Part shown: in pieces, positions 24,899 to 34,087 of the stretch
How positions within the stretch are numbered: the stretch's first letter is position 1
Layout of the letters: every line of letters starts with the position of its first letter
DNA from: Rhodococcus jostii NBRC 16295
Lineage (GTDB): Bacteria; Actinomycetota; Actinomycetes; Mycobacteriales; Mycobacteriaceae
Assembly (NCBI RefSeq): GCF_001894825.1
Contig: NZ_BCWY01000008.1
Location: 1 to 64,000 of the forward strand
DNA: 64,000 bases
Reading direction: 5' to 3'
The notes under the pieces: generated by a model
Database searches by the model: none
The model's input: the letters and a program-made list of their open reading frames with translations, nothing else
Told to the model about the DNA's origin: nothing
Made by a program: the position numbers and the translations under genes

Positions 24899-25915
24899 CT
24901 ACGCCTTGGTCAGGGTCACGGAGGGGGACTGACCGTAGCGTCTGCGGTACTCGACGGAGAATCGCCCCAGGTGCCGAAAACCCCAGTGATAGGCGACATC
25001 CGATACCGCGCTGTAGCGCGGGTCGGCCACGACCAGCTCTTCGTGAGCGCGCTCGAGGCGGATACCGCGTAGATATGCCATCGGTGAAGCGCCGACGTAC
25101 CGGGCGAATCCGTCCTGCAGCGTACGCACACTGACACCGGACAGGTCGGCGAGAGCGCGTACAGTCCACGACTCCTCAGGGTGCGCGTGCATGGCGTCGA
25201 GGGCAGACTTGACCGTCCTCGGGCGAGCAGCAGGCACCCGAGTGTCGAGCAACTCCCGGTGATCATGGTTCGCTGCAAGTAGTAAACCGCTGGTCAGAGC
25301 CTCGACGAGGGGGCGTGAGATCAACGGTGAGTAGAGCATGCTGTGATGCTTGTCCAGGTCCGCGACGAGGGTTCTCACCAGCGACAGCCAGCTGCTCACC
25401 TGAGGATCTGCCAGGTCGAGCACCGGGTCGAACGTCACCGGTGCTCGGGTGGGCCGCCCGAGAATCCCCTGCAGTTCCGCTTCGAGGTAGTCGCGGTCGA
25501 ACTTGATCCCGTACTGGATGCCGCCCGCGCTCCATCGTGTGATCCGCGTGGGACGGTGCGGGAGGTAGATGCAGGCCTGACCGGGAGTGAAGATATGGCG
25601 CTGACCAGCGGAATCTGTGTCGTGTCGACCGGCAAGTGGGATGGCGATGTTGTAGGCGTTTCCGAGTTCGCCGAGATCGAGGCTGACCTCGACTCCTCCA
25701 TAGGTCAGCCTCCCCACCGTCAGTGGTCCGAGTTGGACGGTGTGCAGTGACATGTCCATGACACTGCCCGTGCTGAGCTGGTCCAATCGGTGGGGAAAGT
25801 AAGTGTCCCCAAGCGCAGCCTGTGCATGATCGAGGTCGGTGGCCTCGAACGCGTGGACCTCAGGCTCCTCTGGCGCACCAGTTGCCTCACCCGCTGCCTT
25901 CGGCGACTCCTGCAT
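24899..25915 (-). CDS. AraC-family regulator, divergent to styA
   Basis: 338 residues from the ATG at 25915, with AAAGGGA upstream. The N-terminal sensor half has YFPHRLDQLS, then NIAIPLAGRHD and FTPGQACIYLPHRPTRI, the AraC_binding_2 pattern of XylS/StaR-like proteins. The C-terminal HTH pair is SWTVRALADLSGVSVRTLQDGF and SDVAYHWGFRHLGRFSVEYRRRYGQSPS. It starts 413 bp from styA on the opposite strand, the usual position for an activator of the adjacent catabolic operon. It and 23669-24700 differ too much to be recent duplicates, so two separate signals may act on this locus. Confidence 0.9.
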   Translation of the reverse strand: MQESPKAAGEATGAPEEPEVHAFEATDLDHAQAALGDTYFPHRLDQLSTGSVMDMSLHTVQLGPLTVGRLTYGGVEVSLDLGELGNAYNIAIPLAGRHDTDSAGQRHIFTPGQACIYLPHRPTRITRWSAGGIQYGIKFDRDYLEAELQGILGRPTRAPVTFDPVLDLADPQVSSWLSLVRTLVADLDKHHSMLYSPLISRPLVEALTSGLLLAANHDHRELLDTRVPAARPRTVKSALDAMHAHPEESWTVRALADLSGVSVRTLQDGFARYVGASPMAYLRGIRLERAHEELVVADPRYSAVSDVAYHWGFRHLGRFSVEYRRRYGQSPSVTLTKA

Positions 25916-26328
25916 CGTCCCTTTGCCTCCATACCTCACGCTACGCGTCCACCGATTTCGCTGGACCGGACGCCGAATCCGTCAGTTCCGCACCAGATCT
26001 TGGCAGGTGCCACTGCCGCCGACGCACGTTATTCGTCATCAGGGGGTGGATACCGCGCAAATCGGGCGCCCACAGGGTCGGATGTGCGGCTTGCGGTGAG
26101 GGCTGCGCGTGCAGCCAACTCGGCGTGCGGTTTTCTCCAACTATCTGTGCGCTCGAGTGCATGACTGGTCGGTGAGTGCGTGTACATACTCGTGATGCGG
26201 GTCACAACTGACCACAGTAATCGGGTGCAGACACCCTCGAGCGCTTGAAACAAGCGCAATCGACTCACCCGGAAATCCCGTGTCACACACACCGACGCGT
26301 CCGACGCGTCAGCAGGAGGAGATCTTCC
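25916..26328. promoter_or_regulatory. Divergent control region between AraC regulator and styA
   Basis: This 413-bp stretch has no gene. It must hold the promoters of styA and of the AraC gene. Just before the styA ribosome site (AGGAGGA) the 9-mer CCGACGCGT occurs twice in tandem (26292-26309). I could not fix a convincing -10/-35 pair or an AraC binding site by eye. Confidence 0.5.
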
Positions 26329-27609
26329 ATGAGCAAGCGAATCGCCATCGTCGGAGCCGGCACCGCCGGCCTGCACCTCGGTCTGTACCTGAACGAGAAG
26401 GGCATCGATGCAACGATTTTCACGGATCGCCGCCCAGAGGAGTACGCGAACGTCCGGCTGCTCAACACGGTCGCTCATCACTCGGTGACCACCGTTCGCG
26501 AAGACGCTCTCGGCGTGAATCACTGGCCGAACGACGGCTACTTCGGTCACTACTACTATGTCGGGATCCCGGGCATGCCGATCCGTTTCTACGGCGACCT
26601 GGCCAAGCCCAGCCGTGCGGTGGACTACCGAATCCTTCTGCCCACGCTCATGCAGGACTTCCTCGACCGCGGTGGAAGGATCGAATACCGCGACGTCGGC
26701 GTCGACGACCTCACCGATCTGTCCGACGCGTACGACCTCGTCGTGGTGGGCACCGGCAAGGGCGGGCTCGGCCAGAAGTTCGCCCGCGACGAGCAGAGTT
26801 CGCCATTCGCGGATCCACAGCGCCAGCTGTGCGTCGGCTTGTTCAAGGGTATCGCCGAACCGGAGACACGCGCCGTCACCTTCTGCATCTCCCCCGGCGC
26901 CGGCGAGATGATCGAGATTCCCACTGTCAGCTTCAACGGCCACTCGACGGCCCTGGTGTTCGAGAACCACATCGGTGGTGACCTCGAGATCCTGGCCAAG
27001 ACTCGCTACGAGGACGACCCGCAGGCCTTCCGTCAGCTGATGATCGACAAGCTCCGCAAGCACTACCCGATCACTGCAGAGCGGCTCGACGAGGACGAGT
27101 TCGACGTGGCCAACAGCCACCTCGACATCCTGCAGGGCGGTGTCACCCCGGCCGTGCGGCACGGTCACATCAAGCTCGACAACGGCAAGCTCGCAGTCCT
27201 CCTCGGCGACGCCCACGCCACCGTCGACCCCGTGTTGGGCCAGGGCGGCAACATGGCGTCCTACGCCGCGCACGTGCTCGGCGAGGAGATCACGAACAGC
27301 GAGGTGTTCGACGAGCTGTTCTGCGAGCGCGTCGACGCCCGCCGGGCGAACAGGGTTCTCGGCGCCACTCGCTGGACCAACTTCATGCTGACCAACCTGC
27401 GGGAGCTGCCCAACGACTTCGTCGAGTTCCTCGGCCGAGTCGCGATGGACCGCCAGCTCGCCGACCGGTTCACCGACAACTTCAACTACCCCGAAACGCA
27501 GTGGGACATCTTCTCGAGCCCGGAAAACATGGTCGCCTGGATCGAGGCGAACGAGACCGGCGCGGAGGAGACCGAGCGCCCTTTCGCCCAGACGGGAGCA
27601 CAGTCATGA
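26329..27609 (+). CDS. styA: Styrene monooxygenase, oxygenase subunit
   Basis: The 426-residue flavoprotein epoxidises styrene (or indole) using reduced FAD delivered by StyB. The FAD-binding GAGTAG lies at residues 9-14 in [18 protein letters not shown]. The StyA-type signature follows: [22 protein letters not shown], then [16 protein letters not shown] and the C-terminal [19 protein letters not shown], which holds the flavin phosphate and ring site. The ATG at 26329 has AGGAGGA 8 bp upstream. It overlaps styB by 4 bases (ATGA), so the two are translationally coupled. Length and motifs fit StyA of Pseudomonas and Rhodococcus; a separate StyB rather than a fused StyA2B makes styrene the likely substrate. 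Confidence 0.95.
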   Translation: MSKRIAIVGAGTAGLHLGLYLNEKGIDATIFTDRRPEEYANVRLLNTVAHHSVTTVREDALGVNHWPNDGYFGHYYYVGIPGMPIRFYGDLAKPSRAVDYRILLPTLMQDFLDRGGRIEYRDVGVDDLTDLSDAYDLVVVGTGKGGLGQKFARDEQSSPFADPQRQLCVGLFKGIAEPETRAVTFCISPGAGEMIEIPTVSFNGHSTALVFENHIGGDLEILAKTRYEDDPQAFRQLMIDKLRKHYPITAERLDEDEFDVANSHLDILQGGVTPAVRHGHIKLDNGKLAVLLGDAHATVDPVLGQGGNMASYAAHVLGEEITNSEVFDELFCERVDARRANRVLGATRWTNFMLTNLRELPNDFVEFLGRVAMDRQLADRFTDNFNYPETQWDIFSSPENMVAWIEANETGAEETERPFAQTGAQS

Positions 27610-28139
27610 CCCGCGCGGCCGAAGCTCCCCCCGCGCCCGAGGTTCTCTCCGCGCCGGTGGAGGTCGCCGCCGACTCGACTCAGTTCCGAAACTCGGTCGC
27701 GCTGTTCGCTACCGGCATCGCGGTAGTGACCATGCAGGACGGTGAGGGCAGTGTGCACGGCGCCACCATCAACAGCTTCACCTCGATCAGCCTCGACCCG
27801 CCGACAGTGATGATCTCCCTCAAACCCGGCTACGCCCACGAGCTGATCAGCAAGAGCGGCTGGTACGGGGTAAGCGTGCTGAGCAAGACCCAGCAGGAGC
27901 ACTCCCGATACTTCTGCGGCACCCGCGACAGCGACTGGCATCCCCAGTTCGTCGCCGGCGAGAACGTGCCCACCCTGTTCGGCAGCCTCGCCCGCTTCGA
28001 ATGCAAGGTCATCGACACGATCACCGTCAACGACCACACCCTGTTCCTGGCCCGAGTGGCCCGGTGTGAATCCGAGGACGGCTCACCGCTGATGTTCTTC
28101 GCCAGTACCTACCACCAGCCGGCGCTGGGCGAGAGCTGA
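27606..28139 (+). CDS. styB: Styrene monooxygenase, flavin reductase subunit
   Basis: The 177-residue split-barrel flavin reductase supplies FADH2 to StyA at the expense of [42 protein letters not shown] and [19 protein letters not shown] are the family's core strands. The start ATG overlaps the styA stop. An N-terminal extension of about 25 residues, rich in Ala/Pro/Glu, precedes the barrel. It is only distantly related to the flavin reductases at 4723 and 17119, so those are not recent styB copies. Confidence 0.94.
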   Translation: MTRAAEAPPAPEVLSAPVEVAADSTQFRNSVALFATGIAVVTMQDGEGSVHGATINSFTSISLDPPTVMISLKPGYAHELISKSGWYGVSVLSKTQQEHSRYFCGTRDSDWHPQFVAGENVPTLFGSLARFECKVIDTITVNDHTLFLARVARCESEDGSPLMFFASTYHQPALGES

Positions 28140-28205
28140 CGTCAGTAGTCCCGGGCGGCCGCTGACGCGATTTACCCACAAACACCTGAGATACACGGAG
28201 AAACC

Positions 28206-28712
28206 ATGAAAACGCTCGAACGGAAGATTTACGGACACGGAGTGCTGATGATCCTCAGCACGCTGATCTTCGGGTTGTTCCTGTGGATGAACCTCGTCGG
28301 CGGCTTCGAGATCGTTCCGGGGTACATCATCAACTTCAACATCCCCGGAACCGCAGAAGGCTGGGCGAAGGCCCACGTCGGGCCGGCACTCAACGGCATG
28401 ATGGTGATCGCCATCGGCCTGGTCCTGCCGAAGCTGGCGTTCCCACTCAAGACCGCCAAGAAGCTCGGGTACATCATCGTGCTGGACGGCTGGGGCAACG
28501 TGTGCTTCTACTTCTTCAGCAACTTCGCCCCCAGCCGCGGCCTGAGCTTCGGCTCGAACCGCCTCGGTGAGACCAACATCTTCGGCGTCCTCGCTCTGGC
28601 CCCGGCCTACGTCTTCGGTGTCCTGGCGATCGGCGCACTGGCCATCATCGGCATCAAGGCCCTGCGGCAGACCGACGCCGAGGATCGTTCCATCGAATCG
28701 GCAAATGCCTGA
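28206..28712 (+). CDS. styC: Styrene oxide isomerase, copy 1
   Basis: This 168-residue membrane protein with four predicted helices turns styrene oxide into phenylacetaldehyde (Meinwald rearrangement). Key positions are His57 in AKAHVGPALNG, Asn63, Asp94 in VLDGWGN and Tyr102 in FYFFSNF. They correspond, with an offset of one, to the haem-ligand His and the Asn/Tyr active-site residues reported for Pseudomonas StyC, as I recall. PAYVFGV marks the last helix. It lies 66 bp after styB and 76 bp before styD in one operon. A second intact isomerase is at 37196-37696. Confidence 0.94.
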   Translation: MKTLERKIYGHGVLMILSTLIFGLFLWMNLVGGFEIVPGYIINFNIPGTAEGWAKAHVGPALNGMMVIAIGLVLPKLAFPLKTAKKLGYIIVLDGWGNVCFYFFSNFAPSRGLSFGSNRLGETNIFGVLALAPAYVFGVLAIGALAIIGIKALRQTDAEDRSIESANA

Positions 28713-28788
28713 GATCACCTTCACCGAGCGGATTCGACGACTCGGGTCCCGCTTCACAGCCCCTCGACCTACCCAGAAAGAACTCGCG

Positions 28789-30279
28789 ATGACCACTGCA
28801 GACACCCTGCCCGGCGTCGGCACACCGCTGCCGGCCGGGACCCCCACCCAACTGTTCCTCAACGGCAACTGGCAACCGGCCTCCGACGGCGGCGTCTTCA
28901 CCAACATCAACCCCGCCACCGAACAGGTCCTGGCCGAGGTGTCGGCCGGAACCCCCGACGACATCGACGTAGCCGTCCGCGCGGCCCGAGCTCAGCTGGG
29001 CGGCCAGTGGGGCGCGACCCCCGGAGTTGTGCGCGGACAGATCCTGAACAAGATCGCCGATCTGATCGAGCGCGACATCGACATCCTCGCCACACTCGAG
29101 GCGCTCGACGTCGGCAAGCCGGTCGGTCAGCCCAAGATGCTCGACGTCCCCAATGCGGCCGCCACCTTCCGGCACTTCGCCGGCTGGGCCGACAAGATCA
29201 CCGGATCCTCGATCCCCACCGCCGGATACTTCGGCAAGCCCACCCACTCGTTCACCGTCCGGGAACCGGTCGGCGTCATCGGAGCGATCGTCCCGTGGAA
29301 CACCCCGCTGATGATCGCCGCATGGAAGCTCGCCCCAGCCTTGGCCTGCGGCAACACCGTGGTCGTCAAGCCGCCGGAAGAAGCCCCGCTCTCGATCCTG
29401 CACCTGGGCAAGATCCTCGAGGAAGCCGGCCTGCCCGCGGGCGTGGTCAGCATCGTGCCCGGTAACGGTGCCGTCACCGGCAACGCGCTCGTCGAGCACC
29501 CCGACGTCGACAAGATCAGCTTCACCGGTTCCCCGGCGGTCGGCCGCCTGATCCAGCAACGGGCAGCGGCGACGTTCAAGCGCGTCACCCTCGAACTCGG
29601 CGGCAAGTCCCCACAGATCATCCTCGACGACGCCGACGTCCAGGCCGCCGTGCAGGGCACCGCCATGGGGTTGTTCTTCAACCAGGGCGAGGTCTGCGCC
29701 GCCGGCACCCGCGTGTTCGTGCACCGCTCCCTCTACAACGACGTCGTCGACGCGCTAAGCGGGGCTGCCGACGCACAGGTTCTCGGAGATCCGTTCGATC
29801 CGTCGACCACGCTCGGTGCGCTGGTCAGCGCCAAGCAGCGGGACACCGTCCTGAGCTACATCGAACTGGGCAAGAAGGAAGGCGCCCGCGTCGCCGCCGG
29901 CGGCACCCGACCCGATCACTCCGGCTTCTTCGTGCGGCCGACGATCTTCGCCGACGCCAACAACGACATGACCATCGCGCGGGAAGAGATCTTCGGTCCC
30001 GTCGGCACCGTCATCGCGTTCGACGACCCGGAAGAGGCAATCCGCCTGGCTAACGACACCCAGTACGGCCTCGCGGCCAGCATCTGGACCCGCGACGTCT
30101 CCCGCGCCCACACCCTGGCCCGCCAGGTGCGTGCCGGTGCGGTGTGGGTCAACGGCTGGGCTGCCATCGACCCCGCACTGCCCTGGGGCGGCATGAAGAC
30201 CTCCGGCATCGGCCGGGAACTCGGCTACGCCGGCATCCTCGCCAACACAGAGGAAAAGGTCGTCACGATCGTCCTCTAG
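28789..30279 (+). CDS. styD: Phenylacetaldehyde dehydrogenase
   Basis: The 496-residue NAD-dependent aldehyde dehydrogenase would oxidise phenylacetaldehyde to phenylacetate, the last upper-pathway step. Catalytic residues are visible: Asn171 in VPWNTPLM, Glu269 in VTLELGGKSPQ and Cys303 in FNQGEVCAAGTRVFVH. The C-terminal YGLAASIWTRD and WGGMKTSGIGRELG are typical of class-1 ALDHs. The start at 28789 is chosen because similarity to the family begins there; the open frame upstream is not conserved. styD closes the styABCD set and is followed by a hairpin. No phenylacetate (paa) genes are present in the window. Confidence 0.93.
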   Translation: MTTADTLPGVGTPLPAGTPTQLFLNGNWQPASDGGVFTNINPATEQVLAEVSAGTPDDIDVAVRAARAQLGGQWGATPGVVRGQILNKIADLIERDIDILATLEALDVGKPVGQPKMLDVPNAAATFRHFAGWADKITGSSIPTAGYFGKPTHSFTVREPVGVIGAIVPWNTPLMIAAWKLAPALACGNTVVVKPPEEAPLSILHLGKILEEAGLPAGVVSIVPGNGAVTGNALVEHPDVDKISFTGSPAVGRLIQQRAAATFKRVTLELGGKSPQIILDDADVQAAVQGTAMGLFFNQGEVCAAGTRVFVHRSLYNDVVDALSGAADAQVLGDPFDPSTTLGALVSAKQRDTVLSYIELGKKEGARVAAGGTRPDHSGFFVRPTIFADANNDMTIAREEIFGPVGTVIAFDDPEEAIRLANDTQYGLAASIWTRDVSRAHTLARQVRAGAVWVNGWAAIDPALPWGGMKTSGIGRELGYAGILANTEEKVVTIVL

Positions 30280-30285
30280 ACCGAC

Positions 30286-30330
30286 CGGCTGGTTGATCCG
30301 GACCTCTCCCCGTGGCGGGTCAACCAGCCG
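30286..30330 (+). terminator. Hairpin after styD
   Basis: A 14-bp stem including one G-U pair (30286-30299 with 30317-30330) encloses a 17-base loop. It could end or attenuate the styABCD transcript before the ABC transporter genes; there is no U-run. Confidence 0.55.
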
Positions 30331-30364
30331 ATTCCCCTGTAGTCCCCCATCTCTCGGAGTAGCC

Positions 30365-31312
30365 ATGAACGCACCTCGCATACGCACCGACCAGCCCTGT
30401 CTGCAGCTGAAGGGAGTGGTTAAACGGTTCGGGAACACCACCGCGGTGGGCGGGGTGGACTTGCAACTCGCACCCGCGCGAATCCTGGCCCTGCTCGGCC
30501 CCAACGGTGCGGGCAAAACCACCACGATCGAGATGTGCGAAGGGTTCACTGCGCCGGACGAGGGGGAAATCTCCGTACTCGGGTTGAACCCGAGCACCGA
30601 CGCCGATGCCCTCCGTCCCCGCATCGGGGTCATGCTCCAAGGTGGCGGTGGCTACCCCGGAGCCCGAACCGGGGAGATGCTCCGGGTCGTCGCCGGCTGC
30701 GCTCTCGACCCCCTCGACCCGGAATGGCTGCTGCAGACCCTCGGGTTGGCGGACGCCACCCGCACACCGTTCAAACGTCTCTCCGGCGGCCAGCAACAAC
30801 GCCTGTCCTTGGCGTGTGCGCTCGTCGGCCGGCCCGAGCTGGTCTTCCTGGACGAACCAACCGCCGGACTCGACCCGCAGGCACGCCATGTGGTGTGGGA
30901 GCTGATCGACAGTCTTCGTCGCGACGGTGTCGCTGTCGTGCTCACCACCCATCTGATGGACGAAGCGGAAGCTCTCGCCGACGAGGCCGTCATCCTCGAC
31001 CACGGACGAATCGTGGCCGCCGGATCCCCGGGCGAATTGGTCCGACGCGGAGCCGAACAGCAGGTGCGTTTCACTGCACTACCGGGCCTGGACCTTTCGA
31101 CCTTGCAGACGACTCTGGCGGGCACCCACCGGGTTGACGAAACCAGCCCCGGCTCCTACCTGATCGAAGGCCATTTGAGCCCGCAGCTGTTAACGACCAT
31201 CTCCACCTGGTGCGCTGGGATGAACGTGCTCATGACCGAATTGCAGGTCGAGCAACGCAGTCTCGAGGACTATTTTCTCGACCTGACCGGGCGGGAGATG
31301 AGCTACCGATGA
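30365..31312 (+). CDS. ABC-2-type transporter ATP-binding protein
   Basis: The 315-residue ATPase has Walker A GPNGAGKTTT, the Q-loop in VMLQGGGGYPG, signature LSGGQQQRLSLA, Walker B LVFLDEPTAGLDP and switch His in TTHLMDEAEALAD. The CcmA/DrrA-like C-terminal domain ends in QRSLEDYFLDLTG, typical of export ATPases. It overlaps the permease gene by 4 bases (ATGA). The pair sits directly downstream of styD in the same direction. Export of a toxic hydrophobic compound or of an envelope lipid is the natural guess; the family does not define the substrate. Confidence 0.93.
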   Translation: MNAPRIRTDQPCLQLKGVVKRFGNTTAVGGVDLQLAPARILALLGPNGAGKTTTIEMCEGFTAPDEGEISVLGLNPSTDADALRPRIGVMLQGGGGYPGARTGEMLRVVAGCALDPLDPEWLLQTLGLADATRTPFKRLSGGQQQRLSLACALVGRPELVFLDEPTAGLDPQARHVVWELIDSLRRDGVAVVLTTHLMDEAEALADEAVILDHGRIVAAGSPGELVRRGAEQQVRFTALPGLDLSTLQTTLAGTHRVDETSPGSYLIEGHLSPQLLTTISTWCAGMNVLMTELQVEQRSLEDYFLDLTGREMSYR

Positions 31313-32094
31313 GCACCCTCTCCCCCGGCCCGATGTTCACCGCCGGCACCTTCGCCCCCGCACCGCGACGAAACACCGCTCCGGCCATGCTCGCCGCCCT
31401 GACCCGACTCGAAGCAACATTGCTGCTCCGCAACAGCGAACAACAGCTGTTGACGATGATGCTGCCGGTCACCTTCCTGATCGGACTGACCGTCCTGCCG
31501 ATCGGAACTATGCCCCACCCCCGCATCGACACCGTTTTCCCCGTCGTTCTCGCGGTGGCGATCATGTCCACCGGGTTCACCGGCCAAGCCATCGCCATCG
31601 GATTCGACCGGCGCTACGGCGCGCTGAAACGGCTCGGCGCCAACGCCATCCCCAAATGGGCGATGATCACCGGCAAGAGCGCCGCGGTCGTAGTCGTGGT
31701 CGCCCTGCAAACGTTGCTACTCGGCACGATCGCGGCAGTCCTCGGCTGGCGACCGAACCTACTGGAAATGCTCCTCACTGCCGCAGTGATCACCGTCGGC
31801 ACCGCTGCTTTCGCCGCGCTCGGGTTGTTGCTCGGCGGCAGTCTACGTGCTGAAATCATTCTGGCGCTGGCGAATATCCTCTGGTTCTTGCAGCTGGGAT
31901 TGTGCTCGATCGCGACGCTGCCCGGCACCTCTTCCACGGTGCAGAACCTGGTCGAGCTCACTCCCGCCGGCGCCCTCTCAGACGCGCTGCACCAGGCGAA
32001 CACCGGCAGCCTCGCACTGTCCAGCCTCATCGTTATGGCGGTGTGGGCTTCTGCTGCAGCAGCTTTGGCGCGACGAACGTTCACGTTCGCCTGA
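31309..32094 (+). CDS. ABC-2-type transporter permease
   Basis: The 261-residue membrane protein has about six hydrophobic segments (for example MMLPVTFLIGLTVLPIG and KSAAVVVVVALQTLLLG) and the ABC-2 family LTPAGALSDALHQA stretch before the last helix. It forms the channel partner of the upstream ATPase, to which it is translationally coupled. The cytoplasmic N-terminus has about 30 residues before an amphipathic LEATLLLRN helix. It precedes by 336 bp a set of SCP2-like and membrane-anchored proteins that may work with it. Confidence 0.9.
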   Translation: MSTLSPGPMFTAGTFAPAPRRNTAPAMLAALTRLEATLLLRNSEQQLLTMMLPVTFLIGLTVLPIGTMPHPRIDTVFPVVLAVAIMSTGFTGQAIAIGFDRRYGALKRLGANAIPKWAMITGKSAAVVVVVALQTLLLGTIAAVLGWRPNLLEMLLTAAVITVGTAAFAALGLLLGGSLRAEIILALANILWFLQLGLCSIATLPGTSSTVQNLVELTPAGALSDALHQANTGSLALSSLIVMAVWASAAAALARRTFTFA

Positions 32095-32430
32095 GCTTGT
32101 CCGCTCTGGGCCGCAGCTACGTCATTACCTCTGGGAGAGTGGCGATCCTGAGGAGCCCTTCGGTTCGGAATCGTCGCACAATCCGAGCGCAAATTGACAA
32201 GACCGGACCCCGTCGGATGACAGAAGATGTGAGTGCCATCACAAAGCGGGGGCTCGAGTGGCGTACACCGCACCTGTTGGCGCGCTCAATTCTTCTGCAA
32301 CGTAGACGAAATCCCCGTGCCTGCACCGAAGTCTCTGGAGACCAGGGACTTCCGACGCGAAACCCGCCCCCGAACTACACAGTGACCAGCTCGACAACGA
32401 GTTGGCGAAACACAAAAGGAGATGAGATAC
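32095..32430 (+). other. Non-coding gap between ABC permease and SCP2-like genes
   Basis: No convincing gene lies in these 336 bp. TTGACA at 32194-32199 is the only promoter-like element I noticed, and it lacks a good -10. A separate promoter for the downstream membrane-protein operon would be expected here. Confidence 0.4.
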
Positions 32431-32844
32431 ATGACCGACAAGCTGAAGTTCTTCTCGCAGGAGTGGTGTGACGCCGCACGCGAGGCTGTCAACGCCAACC
32501 CGGACGTCCTCGCTGGATTCAAGGACGCATCGTCGTTCACCAACAAGATGGAATTCGGCGTGATCGGCCGCGACGACGTCGCCAGCCACCTTGAGTTCAA
32601 GGAGGGCAAGGTCGTCTCCTGGTCACCGCGCGTCTTCGACCAGAGCGAGCTGTGGCTGGTCATTAACGGCAGCTTCCAGACCTGGCAGACCGCGGCCGCC
32701 GGTGAGGAAGAGGGCGGAAAGCTTCTGATGAAGGGCCTGATCAAGTTCGCCAAGGGACCGATGTCCGCGGCGATCGAGAACGCCGGCGCCCTCAACGCGT
32801 TCCTGCGCACCTGGGGACAGATCCCCACCGACTGGGACGTGTAG
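32431..32844 (+). CDS. SCP2-like small lipid-binding protein, 1
   Basis: A 137-residue soluble protein without a signal peptide. LKFFSQEWCDAAREAVNANPDVLAGFKDASSFTNKMEFGV followed by EFKEGKVVSW and FETW-like QTWQTAAAGEEEGGKLLMKGLIKFAKG fits the SCP2 sterol-carrier fold, which makes a hydrophobic pocket. The ATG at 32431 has AAAGGAG upstream; an ATG at 32422 is too close to it. Some SCP2-like proteins occur beside steroid, terpene and alkene degradation genes in actinobacteria. I infer binding of a hydrophobic ligand in the cytoplasm; identity to SCP2 should be confirmed by profile search. Confidence 0.6.
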   Translation: MTDKLKFFSQEWCDAAREAVNANPDVLAGFKDASSFTNKMEFGVIGRDDVASHLEFKEGKVVSWSPRVFDQSELWLVINGSFQTWQTAAAGEEEGGKLLMKGLIKFAKGPMSAAIENAGALNAFLRTWGQIPTDWDV

Positions 32845-32881
32845 TCGACCTCCGTCAATTCGCTCACACCAGTTAGCCCCT

Positions 32882-32920
32882 CGCGCGGGACTCATGTCCT
32901 GCTGGAACGAGTCCCGCGCG
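32882..32920 (+). terminator. Hairpin between the two SCP2-like genes
   Basis: A perfect 12-bp stem (32882-32893 with 32909-32920) and a 15-base loop lie 37 bp after the first gene. It may set different levels of the two halves of the operon. Confidence 0.6.
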
Positions 32921-32973
32921 GGTCCGAACATCCGAACCCTCACCGAACACCATGCTTGGAAAGGCCTTGACCC

Positions 32974-33426
32974 ATGACAACCGTCGAGAAGGGCTACGCC
33001 GTCACGATGTACGACGGCGAGGACGCTAACGGCGTCGCCGGTATTGTCGGGATGCTGCTTGGGCAGAATCTCGAGAACTTCCCCTCCCGCGTGAAGTTCG
33101 CGCGTCGCATCTCCCGGCCGGTATCGATCTACAGCACCGACACCGAGACCGCCTGCACCATCATCTTCGGCAGTGACGAGGCCGTCGTCTACAACGACAT
33201 CGTCGGCAAGCCCGCCGTCACGGTGATGGCGACCGTCGATCAGATCCTCGACGTCTCCCAGTTGCCGATGAAGGCCGGTGGTCTGGTGCCGGTCGGATTC
33301 TTCACCGGCCGCGGTGTGTCCGTTCTCGGGGAAATCCTCGAGCACAAGCTCGTCGTCAAGGGACTGCTGACCCACACCGTGACAGCGCTACGCACGATCG
33401 CGTTGGTCTCGGTCGTCGACGCATGA
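32974..33426 (+). CDS. SCP2-like/unknown small protein, 2
   Basis: 150 residues, no signal peptide. AGIVGMLLGQNLENFPSRVKFARRISRPVSIYSTDTETACTIIFGSDEAVVYNDIVGKPAVTVMATVDQILDVSQL resembles the second half of SCP2 proteins, in which a beta sheet and the phrase on use of a pocket precede a final helix. The C-terminus continues with a Gly-rich, hydrophobic segment (VLGEILEHKLVVKGLLTHTVTALRTIALVSVV) longer than in typical SCP2 and perhaps membrane-associated. It overlaps the next membrane protein gene by 4 bases (ATGA), a strong sign of a common complex. The family assignment is tentative. Confidence 0.55.
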   Translation: MTTVEKGYAVTMYDGEDANGVAGIVGMLLGQNLENFPSRVKFARRISRPVSIYSTDTETACTIIFGSDEAVVYNDIVGKPAVTVMATVDQILDVSQLPMKAGGLVPVGFFTGRGVSVLGEILEHKLVVKGLLTHTVTALRTIALVSVVDA

Positions 33427-34076
33427 CCGCGCTCTCGGGCCGAGGGCGCCCGTCAAGTCACGCCCTCGACGATCGCACCGACGTCTTCGAGTTGCCCTAT
33501 GTCGGTGACCCCGAGGCATTCGAACCGGATCCGCCGCGGGCGTCGGCGAAGATGAACATTGCCCGCGGGCTGCTCGTGCTCGCGTTGATCCCGATTGGCG
33601 CGTTGTACCTGTATCCGCGGATCTACGATCTGACGGCGACGCCGTACCGGCTCGATCAGGCAGTGGTCTCGGCAGGTAATTACAACCCCGCGCTCGACCA
33701 AATCGTCGAGCACGAGAAAGTCACTCTCGCCGCGTTCGATTCGCTCGAGAAGATGAAGATCTCGCTGGCGAGTGTGCTGAGCACCGACGCGACGGTGACC
33801 GCGGAACTGAACACCTTGACCGGGCAGATCAGCGGCGACGTCCAGGCAACCCTGAATCAGGCCGGGGCGAACGTGACCGACCTGGTCGCTTCCCTCGATA
33901 CCTTGACCGCGCACATCAATTCGCTGCAGCCCGCGGCCGACGGCGCCACTGACGCCGTTGCCGGCAACCGGGCCACCTTGGACGCGATCCTCGACGACGC
34001 ACGCTCGACCGCCGAGAAGGTCCACAGCGCCCGCCTGTCCGCCGAAGAATCCGCCAACGATTTGTCCGGAAAGTAG
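33423..34076 (+). CDS. Single-pass membrane protein with helical outer domain, 1 of 5
   Basis: 217 residues of unknown family. A 45-residue acidic cytoplasmic N-terminus leads to one membrane helix (about 47-65, LLVLALIPIGALYLYP). About 150 residues follow with repeating Leu/Val/Ala heptads (LEKMKISLASVLSTDATVTAELNTLTGQISGDV and ATLNQAGANVTDLVASLDTLTAHINSL), predicted as a long helical rod outside the membrane. There are no Cys residues and no enzyme motif. Its start overlaps the stop of the upstream SCP2-like gene and the next gene begins 11 bp later. It is part of a compact set of five look-alike proteins. Confidence 0.8.
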   Translation: MTALSGRGRPSSHALDDRTDVFELPYVGDPEAFEPDPPRASAKMNIARGLLVLALIPIGALYLYPRIYDLTATPYRLDQAVVSAGNYNPALDQIVEHEKVTLAAFDSLEKMKISLASVLSTDATVTAELNTLTGQISGDVQATLNQAGANVTDLVASLDTLTAHINSLQPAADGATDAVAGNRATLDAILDDARSTAEKVHSARLSAEESANDLSGK

Positions 34077-34087
34077 GAGATGTACCC

